64,000 bases of DNA. Source: Mycobacterium sp. OTB74. GTDB taxonomy: Bacteria > Actinomycetota > Actinomycetes > Mycobacteriales > Mycobacteriaceae. The stretch lies in the NCBI RefSeq assembly GCF_029892685.1, contig NZ_JARXVD010000020.1:1-64000 (forward strand). The letters run 5' to 3'. Shown one piece after another: positions 47,017-55,466 of this stretch; positions within the stretch are counted from its first letter, which is position 1; every line of letters starts with the position of its first letter. A program made the translations under genes and the position numbers. The notes under the pieces are model-generated. The model ran no database searches. It saw nothing but the letters and a program-made list of their open reading frames with translations, and was not told the origin of the DNA.

Positions 47017-47928
47017 TCACTCAGGCCGGGTGCGCTGAAAAATAAACAGCACAACACTGCCCGCCGCCACGATGCCCACCATGTTGACCGCCAGCTGTGC
47101 CAGCGAGTCCAGCGCCACATCCCAGTCACCTACGGTTGCAGCCACCACCGCAAGGCCGGCCGCAGGAACCGTGGTGACCGAGATGAAAACCCCAACCAGC
47201 GCAGAGGATTTCGAGGTCACGAGCGAAAGCATGCCGGCCGCCCCGGCCAACAGCGCAACCACCAGGGAGAAGGGGCCAACCTGGAAGATGAAGGCAACCT
47301 GTCGCAGGTCGTGGGTGCTGGCCAAGTCCACCAAACCCAATTCCTCGAAGGCCAAGGTAGCCGCCGCGGTAATTGCCATTGCCAACGGGAAGCCGACCAG
47401 CAGCGCCGCCAAGGCACGCTTGGCCAGGTAACCCTTGCTGCGCACCAACGCCACCGCGATCGCCGCCAGTGGCCCGAATTCCGGTCCCACCACCATTGCA
47501 CCGACGACCGTGACAGCCGAGTCGGTCAGCACGCCGACCGCAGCCAGCAGGCACGCTATGCACAGAAACGTCAGAAACGTCACGTTCAGGCTGGATTCCT
47601 CGCGGGTGCGCAGCACCAGCTCATCCCAGATGACTGCATCAGCGCCCTCGCCCTGGGCTTCATCCTCGGCGTGATAGGCCGCGGTGGACAGCACGGTGTC
47701 GAGCGCCTCCATGGTGATGGCGCCGTCCTGGTCGACCCCGCGTGCCTTGAGCCCGTCGATCAGTGCGTTGGCAGCCTCTCGGGCAACATCGGCGGTGATG
47801 ACGTCGCCCGCCGGGTCGATGGCGGCGCCGCGGTGCACCACCACGTTGGTCACACCGTGCCGGCTCCGATATAGGTCCAGTACCGATTCGGTGAGTTCCG
47901 GCGGTGTGATGGCCCGTAGCTGCAGCAC
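47017..47928 (-). CDS. DUF389 membrane protein
   Basis: A 303-residue protein: a cytoplasmic N-terminal domain of about 125 residues, then about six helices beginning LNVTFLTFLCIACLLAAVGV. The AVTVVGAMVVGPEFGPLAAIAVAL segment is the DUF389 hallmark. Function is unknown; some relatives are annotated as transporters. The GTG start is seven bases after TAACCT, so it is probably leaderless. It lies downstream of the HxlR gene on the same strand. Confidence 0.9.
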   Translation of the reverse strand: MLQLRAITPPELTESVLDLYRSRHGVTNVVVHRGAAIDPAGDVITADVAREAANALIDGLKARGVDQDGAITMEALDTVLSTAAYHAEDEAQGEGADAVIWDELVLRTREESSLNVTFLTFLCIACLLAAVGVLTDSAVTVVGAMVVGPEFGPLAAIAVALVRSKGYLAKRALAALLVGFPLAMAITAAATLAFEELGLVDLASTHDLRQVAFIFQVGPFSLVVALLAGAAGMLSLVTSKSSALVGVFISVTTVPAAGLAVVAATVGDWDVALDSLAQLAVNMVGIVAAGSVVLFIFQRTRPE

Positions 47929-47935
47929 AACCCGC

Positions 47936-47941
47936 AGGTTA
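47936..47941 (-). promoter_or_regulatory. -10 element for leaderless DUF389 mRNA
   Basis: Minus-strand TAACCT fits TANNNT and ends seven bases before the GTG at 47928. It sits across the stop codon region of the HxlR gene. Confidence 0.45.
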
Positions 47942-48412
47942 TCGCGATTTGCGGGTCAGCTTCATGCCCAGCTCGTCAGGCGGGACTTCGTGTCCCTCGG
48001 CGCACCGGATCTCCACTGTGGCTTCGGCGCCGCAGTGCAGGTGGGTCAGCCGCAGTCGGGAATCCTTGACGTAGTGCCGGCCCCATTCGAACATCGCCCA
48101 AACCACGGGCATGAACGCGGTACCGGCGTCGGTGAGGACGTACTCGTCGCGGCTTCGTTGCCCCGGCTCCCGGTACGGCCGCTTGGTCATCAGGCCAGCC
48201 TCCACCAGCTCCGAAAGTCGCGCCGAGGTGGCTGCCTTGGTGATCCCGACCCGGCGGGCGAAGTCGTCGAAACGCGTTGTGCCGTAAAAGGCCTCGCGCA
48301 GGATCAGCATGGCCGACTTGGTGCCGACCAGGGTCATGGTCTGCTCGATCGGGCACTGGCCGATGGCCGACCAGTCATCCCGTTCGGCGAGCGGGCCGAG
48401 CAGCATTGTCAT
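47939..48412 (-). CDS. HxlR-family transcriptional regulator
   Basis: About 157 residues with a winged helix of the HxlR type: CPIEQTMTLVGTKSAMLILR, the recognition segment GITKAATSARLSELVEAGLM and the wing RDEYVLTDAGTAF. A C-terminal extension has a Cys-containing HLHCGAEATVEIRCAEGHEV that could bind metal or sense redox. The ATG at 48412 is seven bases after a TAGAGT -10 element, hence probably leaderless; a GTG at 48421 would overlap the promoter. Divergent from the thiolase gene, with a perfect inverted repeat in the shared region, so it probably represses itself and the thiolase. Confidence 0.9.
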   Translation of the reverse strand: MTMLLGPLAERDDWSAIGQCPIEQTMTLVGTKSAMLILREAFYGTTRFDDFARRVGITKAATSARLSELVEAGLMTKRPYREPGQRSRDEYVLTDAGTAFMPVVWAMFEWGRHYVKDSRLRLTHLHCGAEATVEIRCAEGHEVPPDELGMKLTRKSR

Positions 48413-48419
48413 GCAGATC

Positions 48420-48477
48420 ACTCTACAGCTGGGTTGTTGTAGGTGAACCCAGCTGTTACACCTGATGTAGGTACCTA
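48420..48477. promoter_or_regulatory. HxlR/thiolase divergent control region with perfect inverted repeat
   Basis: ACAGCTGGGTT (48425-48435) and AACCCAGCTGT (48446-48456) are an exact 11-bp inverted repeat with a 10-base spacer. It touches the minus-strand -10 TAGAGT (48420-48425) and spans its upstream core promoter. A second palindrome, TAGGTACCTA, lies at 48468-48477 nearer the thiolase. The first is the best operator candidate for the HxlR dimer. Confidence 0.6.
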
Positions 48478-48519
48478 GGTATAGGAACCGATACTCAGTG
48501 TGGAGTTCAGGAGGATTAA

Positions 48520-49722
48520 ATGTCCGGATACACCGATCGCGATGCCGTCATCGTCGCCGCGGTACGCACCCCCGTCGGCAAGGGCAAGCCCGGTGGCGCG
48601 TTGCACGACGTACTGCCCGCCGACCTGCTCGCCCACAGCCTGCGCTCGGCGGTCGAGCGCACCGGCATCGATCCTGTCCTGATCGACGACGTCATCAGCG
48701 GCGCTGTCACACAGGTTGGCGATCAGGCCGTCAACATCGCCCGCAACGCCCTGCTGGGCGCGGGGTTCCCGGAGAGCGTGCCCGGCACCACCGTGGACCG
48801 CCAGTGCGGCAGCTCGCAGCAGGCCATCTCCTTTGCTGCCCAAGGCGTTCTGGCGGGAGCGTACGACGCGGTGATCGCCGCGGGCGTCGAGTCGATGTCC
48901 AGGGTGCCGATGGGTTCGAGCGTGTTGCCCGGCAGCGACCCATTCGGCGTCGGGATGGCCGGACGGTACCCGGAAGGCCTTGTCCCCCAAGGTGTCAGCG
49001 CTGAATTGATCGCCGCGAAATGGAACCTGTCGCGCACCGAACTCGACGAGTTCTCTGCAGGCAGCCACGAGAAAGCTGCCCGAGCAACCAAAGACGGGCT
49101 GTTCGACAATGAACTGGTACCGATTGGGGGGCTCAGCGCCGACGAGATCATCCGCCCCGGAACGTCCGTACAGACCCTCGCCGGGCTCAAGCCGGCGTTC
49201 TACAGCGCGGGCTATGCCGAGCGCTTCCCCCAAGTCCGCTGGGAGATAACGCCGGGCAATTCGTCACCGCTGTCGGACGGCAGCGCCGCGGTGATGATCA
49301 CCAGCGGCGCCTTCGCTCGACGTCACGGTCTGCGGCCCCTGGCCCGAATTCATACCACCACTGCCGTCGGCTCGGATCCGCTGTACATGTTGACCGGGGT
49401 CATCCCGGCGACCGAAAAGGTGCTGTCACGGGCCGGGCTGTCGTTGTCGGACATCGACCTGTTCGAGGTCAACGAGGCGTTCGCACCGGTGGTGCTGTCG
49501 TGGGCTTTGGAACTGGGCGGGGCAAGGGCATCCGACCTGCTTTCGAAGACCAACGTCAACGGCGGCGCGATCGCCATCGGCCACCCATTGGGCGCTTCTG
49601 GGGCTCGCATCATGACCACGCTGGTCAACGCTCTCGAGCAGCGCGGTGGGCGCTACGGCCTGCAAACGATGTGTGAGGGCGGCGGCATGGCCAACGCGAC
49701 CATCATCGAGCGGCTCGGCTGA
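48520..49722 (+). CDS. Acetyl-CoA C-acyltransferase (FadA-type thiolase)
   Basis: A 400-residue degradative thiolase cleaving 3-ketoacyl-CoA. Active-site Cys in VDRQCGSSQQA near residue 91, His in AIGHPLGASGARI near 354 and the second Cys in TMCEGGGMANA near 386 are all present. AGGAGG lies six bases before the ATG. The substrate chain (fatty acid or sterol side chain/ring) cannot be decided. Likely controlled by the divergent HxlR regulator. No other beta-oxidation gene is adjacent. Confidence 0.95.
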   Translation: MSGYTDRDAVIVAAVRTPVGKGKPGGALHDVLPADLLAHSLRSAVERTGIDPVLIDDVISGAVTQVGDQAVNIARNALLGAGFPESVPGTTVDRQCGSSQQAISFAAQGVLAGAYDAVIAAGVESMSRVPMGSSVLPGSDPFGVGMAGRYPEGLVPQGVSAELIAAKWNLSRTELDEFSAGSHEKAARATKDGLFDNELVPIGGLSADEIIRPGTSVQTLAGLKPAFYSAGYAERFPQVRWEITPGNSSPLSDGSAAVMITSGAFARRHGLRPLARIHTTTAVGSDPLYMLTGVIPATEKVLSRAGLSLSDIDLFEVNEAFAPVVLSWALELGGARASDLLSKTNVNGGAIAIGHPLGASGARIMTTLVNALEQRGGRYGLQTMCEGGGMANATIIERLG

Positions 49723-49736
49723 CGCGCAATACCGAA

Positions 49737-49769
49737 GGGGCCCCGGCGCGAAATTCGTGTCGGGGTCCC
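49737..49769. terminator. Hairpin between the thiolase and three-helix-bundle genes
   Basis: GGGGCCCCG (49737-49745) pairs with CGGGGTCCC (49761-49769) with one G-U wobble and a 15-base loop. There is no T tract, as is common for mycobacterial terminators. It lies between converging genes. Confidence 0.5.
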
Positions 49770-49774
49770 GCGCC

Positions 49775-49987
49775 TCAGTGGGCGTCGACCGCGGTAATGC
49801 GCGTCAACTCATGCCTGGCACGCCGCTCTACGAGCAGAGGTACAAAATCTCGAACCCTGCTGGCGGAGAACGACTGTCGCACATCGCCGATCACAGTGGC
49901 CACCCGGGCGGGCGGGACGCTGGCGAACTCGGCCGAAAGGCGGTCTTCGATCTCCAGGAAGGTCTGCGTCTCAGACTTGCTCACCAT
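49775..49987 (-). CDS. Three-helix-bundle dimerisation domain protein
   Basis: A 70-residue, fully helical protein (VSKSETQTFLEIEDRLSAEF, then VPPARVATVIGDVRQSF and VRDFVPLLVERRARHEL) matching the small mycobacterial three-helix-bundle dimerisation family, which also occurs as an N-terminal domain of other proteins. The ATG at 49987 is preferred because a GATAAT -10 ends seven bases upstream with a TTGACG -35 behind it, so the mRNA would be leaderless. An upstream in-frame start would overlap this promoter. Expression is probably regulated through the palindrome on the -35 element. No function known. Confidence 0.75.
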   Translation of the reverse strand: MVSKSETQTFLEIEDRLSAEFASVPPARVATVIGDVRQSFSASRVRDFVPLLVERRARHELTRITAVDAH

Positions 49988-49994
49988 GACGTCA

Positions 49995-50028
49995 ATTATC
50001 GGCAGTAAACTTGACACGCGTCAAGTTT
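49995..50028 (-). promoter_or_regulatory. Near-consensus promoter with operator for the three-helix-bundle gene
   Basis: Minus strand: TTGACG (50019-50024), 18-base spacer, GATAAT (49995-50000), seven bases to the ATG. The -35 is embedded in an exact 9-bp inverted repeat, AAACTTGAC/GTCAAGTTT (50007-50028), with four bases between arms. A repressor bound here would block RNA polymerase. Confidence 0.65.
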
Positions 50029-50039
50029 CCGGGTGAAAT

Positions 50040-50053
50040 GTTAGCTAGCTAAC
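50040..50053. promoter_or_regulatory. 14-bp perfect palindrome upstream of the three-helix-bundle promoter
   Basis: GTTAGCTAGCTAAC is its own reverse complement. It lies about 16 bases upstream of the -35 element and 48 bases from the aspS stop. It has the form of a TetR- or MarR-type operator. It differs in sequence from the neighbouring 9-bp repeat, so two regulators may act here. Confidence 0.5.
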
Positions 50054-50100
50054 AGTGGGTGAGCACATCCCATCCTGCCCTCGTGTATCAGACGCGAATT

Positions 50101-51903
50101 TCACGCCTTGGCGTCCTTGAGCGCAAGGTGCTTCGCGTCCTTGGATTCCGGCTTGAAGTCGATCCCTGACTCTTTGCGCTGAGCGGCGGTGATCGGCGCA
50201 GGCGCGTCGGTCAACGGGTCGACGCCACCGCCGGACTTCGGGAACGCGATGACCTCTCGGATCGAGTCGACCCCGGCCAGCAGCGCCGTGATCCGGTCCC
50301 AGCCCATCGCGAAGCCGCCATGCGGGGGCGCACCAAAGGTGAAGGCGTCCAACAGGAATCCGAACTTCTCCTGAGCTTCATCGTGGTCGATGCCCATCAT
50401 CGCGAACACCCGTTCCTGGGTGTCGCGGCGGTGGATGCGGATCGAGCCGCCACCGATCTCGTTGCCGTTGCAAACGATGTCGTAGGCGTCGGCAAGCGCC
50501 GAACCCGGGTCGGTGTCGAACGTCGCGATTGACGCTGCCTGCGGCGAGGTGAAGGCGTGGTGCACCGCCGTCCAGGCACCCGAGCCGACGGCGACGTCAC
50601 CCGAGGCGGTCGCGGCTTCCGTGGACTCGAACAACGGCCAGTCCACCACCCAGGTGAACGCCCAGGCCGCCGGATCGATCAGGTCGAGCCGCTTGGCGAT
50701 CTCGATGCGCGTCGCGCCGAGCAGCGCCCGCGCGCCCTTGGCCGGTCCGGCCGCGAAGAAGATGCAGTCCCCCACCTTGGCACCGACGTGCTCGACCAAA
50801 CCAGCCCGCTCAGCGTCTGTCAGGTTTTTGGCCACCGGACCGCCCAACTCGCCGTCCTCGCCGACCAGCACGTAGGCCAGGCCCTTGTGGCCGCGCTGCT
50901 TGGCGAACTCCTGCCACCCGTCCAGCGTGCGGCGCGGCTGCGAGGCGCCGCCCGGCATCACGACCGCACCGACGTACGGCGCCTGGAACACCCGGAACGT
51001 GGTGTCCTTGAAGTACTCGGTGCACTCGACCAACTCGACGCCGAAGCGCAGGTCGGGCTTGTCCGAACCGAATCGGCGCATGGCCTCGTCGTAGCTGATC
51101 TGCGGCAACGGAAGCGGCAGGTCGTAGCCGATCAGCGCCCACAGCGCCTTGAGGACCTGCTCGCCGATGGCCATGACGTCATCGGCCTCAACGAAGCTCA
51201 TCTCGACGTCGAGCTGGGTGAACTCGGGCTGCCGGTCAGCGCGGAAGTCCTCGTCGCGGTAGCAGCGCGCAATCTGGTAGTAGCGCTCCATCCCAGCAAC
51301 CATCAGCAACTGCTTGAAGAGCTGCGGGCTCTGCGGCAGGGCATAGAACGAGCCCGGCTGCAGACGCGCGGGGACCACGAAGTCGCGAGCACCCTCGGGG
51401 GTCGAGCGGGTCAACGTCGGGGTCTCGATCTCGATGAAGTCGTGCTCGGCCAGCACAGCGCGTGCGGCGGCGTTGACCTTGGACCGCAGCCGAATGGCGT
51501 GGCCCGGGCCCTCCCGGCGCAGGTCCAGATAGCGGTACTTGAGGCGGGCTTCCTCACCGGCGGTCTCGTCCAACTGGAAAGGCAGCGGAGCGCTCTCGCT
51601 GAGCACCTCCAAAGTCGTCGCGTTGACCTCGATCTCACCGGTCTCGATATCCGGGTTGGCGTTGCCCTCCGGCCGCAGTTCGACGACGCCGGTTACCAAC
51701 ACGCAGAACTCGGCGCGCAGCCGGTGCGCCTGCTCCAGCACACCCGGGTCACGGAACACCACTTGCGAGACCCCGGATGCGTCGCGCAGGTCGATGAAGA
51801 TGACGCCGCCATGGTCGCGCCGGCGCGCCACCCATCCGGCCAGGTTGACCGTCTGACCGGCATCGGTGGACCGCAACGAACCGGCGGTATGGCTGCGCAA
51901 CAC
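50101..51903 (-). CDS. aspS: Aspartyl-tRNA synthetase (probably non-discriminating)
   Basis: A 600-residue bacterial-type class IIb synthetase: N-terminal OB fold (VNLAGWVARRRDHGGVIFIDLRD), motif 2 around CYRDEDFRADRQPEFTQLD, the bacterial insertion domain, and motif 3 in GWDRITALLAG. Mycobacterial AspRS also charges tRNA-Asn, which Gat amidotransferase then converts; this is family knowledge. The GTG start has GAGGAG five bases upstream, and TAGACT further up fits a -10. Confidence 0.97.
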   Translation of the reverse strand: MLRSHTAGSLRSTDAGQTVNLAGWVARRRDHGGVIFIDLRDASGVSQVVFRDPGVLEQAHRLRAEFCVLVTGVVELRPEGNANPDIETGEIEVNATTLEVLSESAPLPFQLDETAGEEARLKYRYLDLRREGPGHAIRLRSKVNAAARAVLAEHDFIEIETPTLTRSTPEGARDFVVPARLQPGSFYALPQSPQLFKQLLMVAGMERYYQIARCYRDEDFRADRQPEFTQLDVEMSFVEADDVMAIGEQVLKALWALIGYDLPLPLPQISYDEAMRRFGSDKPDLRFGVELVECTEYFKDTTFRVFQAPYVGAVVMPGGASQPRRTLDGWQEFAKQRGHKGLAYVLVGEDGELGGPVAKNLTDAERAGLVEHVGAKVGDCIFFAAGPAKGARALLGATRIEIAKRLDLIDPAAWAFTWVVDWPLFESTEAATASGDVAVGSGAWTAVHHAFTSPQAASIATFDTDPGSALADAYDIVCNGNEIGGGSIRIHRRDTQERVFAMMGIDHDEAQEKFGFLLDAFTFGAPPHGGFAMGWDRITALLAGVDSIREVIAFPKSGGGVDPLTDAPAPITAAQRKESGIDFKPESKDAKHLALKDAKA

Positions 51904-51963
51904 GAAAACTCCTCAAAGTCGCGGGGTGAATCGACCGCTAAGTCTAAAGGGCGGCTTAACCGG

Positions 51964-51969
51964 TACTTT
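51964..51969 (+). promoter_or_regulatory. -10 element for leaderless ketopantoate-reductase-like mRNA
   Basis: TACTTT fits TANNNT and ends seven bases before the GTG at 51977. Confidence 0.45.
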
Positions 51970-51976
51970 GGCGACA

Positions 51977-52870
51977 GTGAGCTTTGCACTCGTGGGGCCC
52001 GGCGCCATCGGATCGACCCTCGCCGCGTTGCTGCACACGCAAGGACATCCGGTGTTGCTGTATGGCCGCAGCGCACGCGACCACCTCGAGGTCCGGCCGG
52101 ACGCCGACGTTGACGATGGAAAGCCGATCGTCGTGCCCGGCCCGGTACACACCGACCCGGCGAGCGTCACGGGGCCGGTCGATGTGGTGTTGCTGGCCGT
52201 CAAAGACACCCAGAACGCGGACGCCGCGGCCTGGCTGGCCCGGCTGTGCGACCACAACACCGTTGTTTGCGCACTGCAGAACGGCGTCGAACAGGTACAA
52301 CGGGTCGGCCGGTACTGCCCGGCGGCCTCCGTGGTGCCGGCCGCCGTGTGGTTCTCGGCCGAGGCCCAGCCGGCCGGCTGGGTACGGCAACGCACTCCGG
52401 CACGGTTGGTGCTGCCCGATGAACCGGCCGCGCGTCGACTGCAGGAGCAGCTTCAGGGTCCCACGCTGGCGGTCGAAATCGATCCCGATTTCCTGACTGC
52501 AGCCTGGCACAAGTTGCTGGTCAACGCGGTGGCCGGACTGATGGTGCTGACCGGTCGCAAGTCGGGCATGTTCCGGCGCGCTGATGTGGCCGGTCTGGCC
52601 CGGGCCTATGCCACCGAATGCCTGGCGGTGGCCCGAGTCGAGGGCGCCAACCTGCCCGACAACGTCGCTGACCAAATGGTCGAGATGTTCACCGCGCTAC
52701 CCACCGACATCACCACCTCGATCCTGACCGACCGGGAACTGGGCCGGACCCTTGAGTGGGATATCCGCAACGGGGTCATCCAGCGCAAGGGCCTCGCACA
52801 CGGAATCGCCACGCCGATCAGTGATGTGGTGGTGCCGCTACTGGCCGCAGCCAGCGACGGACCGGGCTAA
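51977..52870 (+). CDS. 2-dehydropantoate 2-reductase-like oxidoreductase (Rv2573 type)
   Basis: A 297-residue ApbA/PanE-family protein. SFALVGPGAIGSTLAALLH is the N-terminal NADP-binding loop (GxGxxG); NGVEQVQRVG and the helical C-terminal domain with WHKLLVNAVAGLMVLTGRKSG match the ketopantoate-binding half, including the catalytic lysine region. NADPH-dependent reduction of ketopantoate to pantoate would feed CoA synthesis, but many family members have other substrates. The GTG at 51977 is chosen for its -10 spacing. Divergent from aspS as Rv2573 is from Rv2572c. Confidence 0.85.
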   Translation: MSFALVGPGAIGSTLAALLHTQGHPVLLYGRSARDHLEVRPDADVDDGKPIVVPGPVHTDPASVTGPVDVVLLAVKDTQNADAAAWLARLCDHNTVVCALQNGVEQVQRVGRYCPAASVVPAAVWFSAEAQPAGWVRQRTPARLVLPDEPAARRLQEQLQGPTLAVEIDPDFLTAAWHKLLVNAVAGLMVLTGRKSGMFRRADVAGLARAYATECLAVARVEGANLPDNVADQMVEMFTALPTDITTSILTDRELGRTLEWDIRNGVIQRKGLAHGIATPISDVVVPLLAAASDGPG

Positions 52871-52965
52871 CCACCAGTGTCCGCGCGGTACGGCTCCGGT
52901 AGTCGATCACGATCCGGCCTTGAATTTTTCCCTGCCGTCACCGAGCGTGACAACAAGGCCTTTCG

Positions 52966-53781
52966 TCACCGGATGACCATCAGCGAACAATCTGAATCCT
53001 GCAGGAGCTTGCGGGTCCGGTCATCGGTCAGCTCATCGACCAGGTCCGTGCGGTCACCAGGGACAATGAAAAGTTGGTCAATGCAGGCACTCTGCCGTAG
53101 CAGATTGGTCAGATGTTCTGGCATGGGCAAGGTGACCGACTGCACATGGTGGTTGGTCGAATCCTTCAGATACCGTTTCAGCGCGGCATGCTCCGGAAGG
53201 CTGGCATCGGCCTCGTTTCTCGAATGCGACCACGATTCGAGCACCAGAATGGGAGCATCGCGCGTCGCTGCCTCATCCTGGGCGGCCTTCAACGTTTCTG
53301 TGACAGCCTCCGATTCATCGGCTGCCACGACGATCCACTTGCGGTGGTCGAATTCATTGTTTGGATGCGCTCGGCGGACGATGGCGACCGAACCGTACGC
53401 CTTCCGGGCGACTTCTACAGCAGTGGAGCCGGGCGGAACCTTGGGCCGGTCGTCGCCATCGCGATGTCCCACGCAGGTCAACGTCGCGTACCGGGATTCT
53501 TCGATCAGGCAGTCGGCCGGGCGTCCGGATGCAATCTCTGATTCGATCTTGACGTCGACCTGGGTGTCAGCCACCGCAGCCCAGGCTTCACTCAAGGCCC
53601 GCTGAGCCACGTCGATGCTTTCTTGCCGATCGGCTTCATCTGTTTCGATGACGTATACCAGACGCAATGTCGCGTCGCGGCTTGCCGCCTCGACCGCCGC
53701 CCACCCCGCGGCCCGCATGGCTTGTTTGGAGCCGTCGATTCCCACCACCACAACTGGTTTGCGCGATGTCGGAGCATTCAT
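52966..53781 (-). CDS. Universal stress protein, two-domain
   Basis: A 271-residue tandem USP. The first domain is complete: VVVVGIDGSKQAMRAAGWA and the ATP loop CVGHRDGDDRPKVPPGSTA (GxxG..GS). The second domain (WIVVAADESEAVTETLKAA) is recognisable but lacks the ATP glycine motif, so it probably does not bind nucleotide. Tandem USPs of this size (Rv2005c, Rv2623 types) belong to the DevR dormancy regulon. Two DevR-like boxes lie within 100 bases upstream. Convergent with the ketopantoate reductase-like gene, 95 bases apart with nothing notable between. Confidence 0.92.
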   Translation of the reverse strand: MNAPTSRKPVVVVGIDGSKQAMRAAGWAAVEAASRDATLRLVYVIETDEADRQESIDVAQRALSEAWAAVADTQVDVKIESEIASGRPADCLIEESRYATLTCVGHRDGDDRPKVPPGSTAVEVARKAYGSVAIVRRAHPNNEFDHRKWIVVAADESEAVTETLKAAQDEAATRDAPILVLESWSHSRNEADASLPEHAALKRYLKDSTNHHVQSVTLPMPEHLTNLLRQSACIDQLFIVPGDRTDLVDELTDDRTRKLLQDSDCSLMVIR

Positions 53782-53836
53782 ATTCTGTGTTCGCTTCTAC
53801 TCAACGTGCGCGAGATCTGTTGATCTCCAAATACAT

Positions 53837-53880
53837 CCGACCACTTGCAGTCCCGCACCGACAGTGTCGAAAGTCCCTCG
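53837..53880 (-). promoter_or_regulatory. Two candidate DevR (DosR) boxes upstream of the USP gene
   Basis: Minus strand: AGGGACTTTCGACACTG (53862-53878) closely fits the GGGACTTNNGNCCCT-like DevR box, and CGGGACTGCAAGTGGTC (53839-53855) is a weaker second site. Paired boxes about 25 bases apart are typical of strongly hypoxia-induced genes. Confidence 0.6.
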
Positions 53881-53915
53881 GTGATAATGTTGCCGTCCCG
53901 AGAAACACTCGACAG

Positions 53916-55409
53916 CTACAGCACAGCGGAACAGACCGCGACGGCTCTGTCGACCGATTCTTCCGGCGTCAGGGTGGTGTCGATGCTGACTGCCTCGGGC
54001 CAATCCGCACTGTCCTGAGCCATGCGGACGGCCAGCTCCGGCGTCACCTCTGAGGTGCTGTTGCACCTATTGACAATTCGGCGCTGTGCGATGGGAACCG
54101 TTGCGGTACATTGCAATTCAGAAACCGGACAGCTGTATTGGGAACCGAGCGCCCTGGCACATTCGCGTGCATGAAGATCGCGCCAGGTCCCGTCCAGAAC
54201 TACGGAGTACCCCTGCGCAAGTAGCGCTCCGGCTCTACTCAGCATCTCCTTGTAAACCGTTTCCACCTGTCCAGGGCTGTAGCGTCCGGCTCCGTAGCGC
54301 CCGGCAGGTCCATCCAGCCGTCCGGCATATAGGAGTTCGGCGCGAACATCATCGGTCGAGATCAACTCAGCTGACAACCGGTTGCCCAATAGTCTTGACA
54401 GCGTGGTCTTTCCAGTGCCTGGGCCGCCTCCGACCAGGATCAACCGCACCGTCGCCGCGCGAAGACTGGTGATGGCGAGATCTAGGTGGCGCAGCGCATT
54501 GCTGCGCGCTGACGTTTGATTCTGCTCCATCCGGATGCAGTCGACTTTCGCCCGCACCACAGCCCGGTACGCACAGTAGAAATGCGCCAACGAAGGCGGA
54601 GCACCGTCGTCGGCGGCAAGCCGGTAGCTCGCCAGAAATCGGTCGGCCATTTCGTGAGCACCTAGGAATTGCAGGTCCATTGCTAGAAATGCCGCGTCGT
54701 CCAACCCATCGACGTAACGGAGTTGGTCGTCGAATTCAAGACAGTCCAATATGACCGGTCCGTCGTCTGTACAGAAAATGTCACCAGCCTGCAGGTCACC
54801 GTGACCGTCAACGATCCGTTTCTGATCGATTCGTTGTGCGAACAGCTTCGCACGCCCATCGACGTACCGGCGGAACAGCCGACCAATCTCGTTGATGGAA
54901 CGTACTGCGTCAAGCGTCACCGCCCGCCGGCCGAGTTCAACGAGGTTCTCCTCCCACCGCACGACGATCGCCGTCCGCCGCCCGGCGGCGTCGATTTCCT
55001 TGCTGTGCGCCGATGCCGCGTGAAGGTGCGCTACCTGCTGCGCAATGGCATCCAGATGACCGCCGGCCGGTAGTCCTGCACACACGATCTCGGACAGTCG
55101 TTCCCGGTCCGGATAGCGGCGCATCTCGATCACCGGCTCACCTGGGCCGCCATCGGGGCCAACGAAGTGCGCCAGACCGAGATAGCTCTCTTTGGCCAAC
55201 CTGCGATTCAACTCGATCTCTCGAGCGCAGGCGTGCTCGCGGCTCGCTCTGGTGCTGAAGTCCAGAAAGTCGGTGACCACCGGTTTCTTCGACTTGTACG
55301 CACGATCACCGGCCAGTATCACAATGCCGGTATGCGTCTCGCGCACCTCGACCTCATTCCCGGGAATCGGGCCAGCCGCGCGGACGGGAACTGAAGCATC
55401 GAGGGTCAT
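53916..55409 (-). CDS. Kinase-like / AAA ATPase fusion (Rv2004c type)
   Basis: A 497-residue two-domain protein. The N-terminal half resembles aminoglycoside phosphotransferases, with VDGHGDLQAGDIFCTDD as catalytic loop and VILDCLEFDD as the metal-binding segment (the usual HGDLHxxN is altered, HGDLQAGD). The C-terminal third is a P-loop ATPase with GGGPGTGKTTLSRLLG near residue 329. It matches Rv2004c, a DevR-regulon protein next to a USP in M. tuberculosis, and here too it precedes a USP. Substrate unknown. A candidate DevR box lies upstream in the shared divergent region. Confidence 0.9.
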   Translation of the reverse strand: MTLDASVPVRAAGPIPGNEVEVRETHTGIVILAGDRAYKSKKPVVTDFLDFSTRASREHACAREIELNRRLAKESYLGLAHFVGPDGGPGEPVIEMRRYPDRERLSEIVCAGLPAGGHLDAIAQQVAHLHAASAHSKEIDAAGRRTAIVVRWEENLVELGRRAVTLDAVRSINEIGRLFRRYVDGRAKLFAQRIDQKRIVDGHGDLQAGDIFCTDDGPVILDCLEFDDQLRYVDGLDDAAFLAMDLQFLGAHEMADRFLASYRLAADDGAPPSLAHFYCAYRAVVRAKVDCIRMEQNQTSARSNALRHLDLAITSLRAATVRLILVGGGPGTGKTTLSRLLGNRLSAELISTDDVRAELLYAGRLDGPAGRYGAGRYSPGQVETVYKEMLSRAGALLAQGYSVVLDGTWRDLHARECARALGSQYSCPVSELQCTATVPIAQRRIVNRCNSTSEVTPELAVRMAQDSADWPEAVSIDTTLTPEESVDRAVAVCSAVL

Positions 55410-55466
55410 GGCCGAAATCCTCGCCGTCCCGGGGAGTCACGTTCTGCTGCCTTCTGACCTCTCATC

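Noticed and set aside
55411..55435. Extra DevR box around CGGGACGGCGAGG before the kinase/AAA gene
   Set aside because: Only the GGGAC half matches; the second half does not fit the box.
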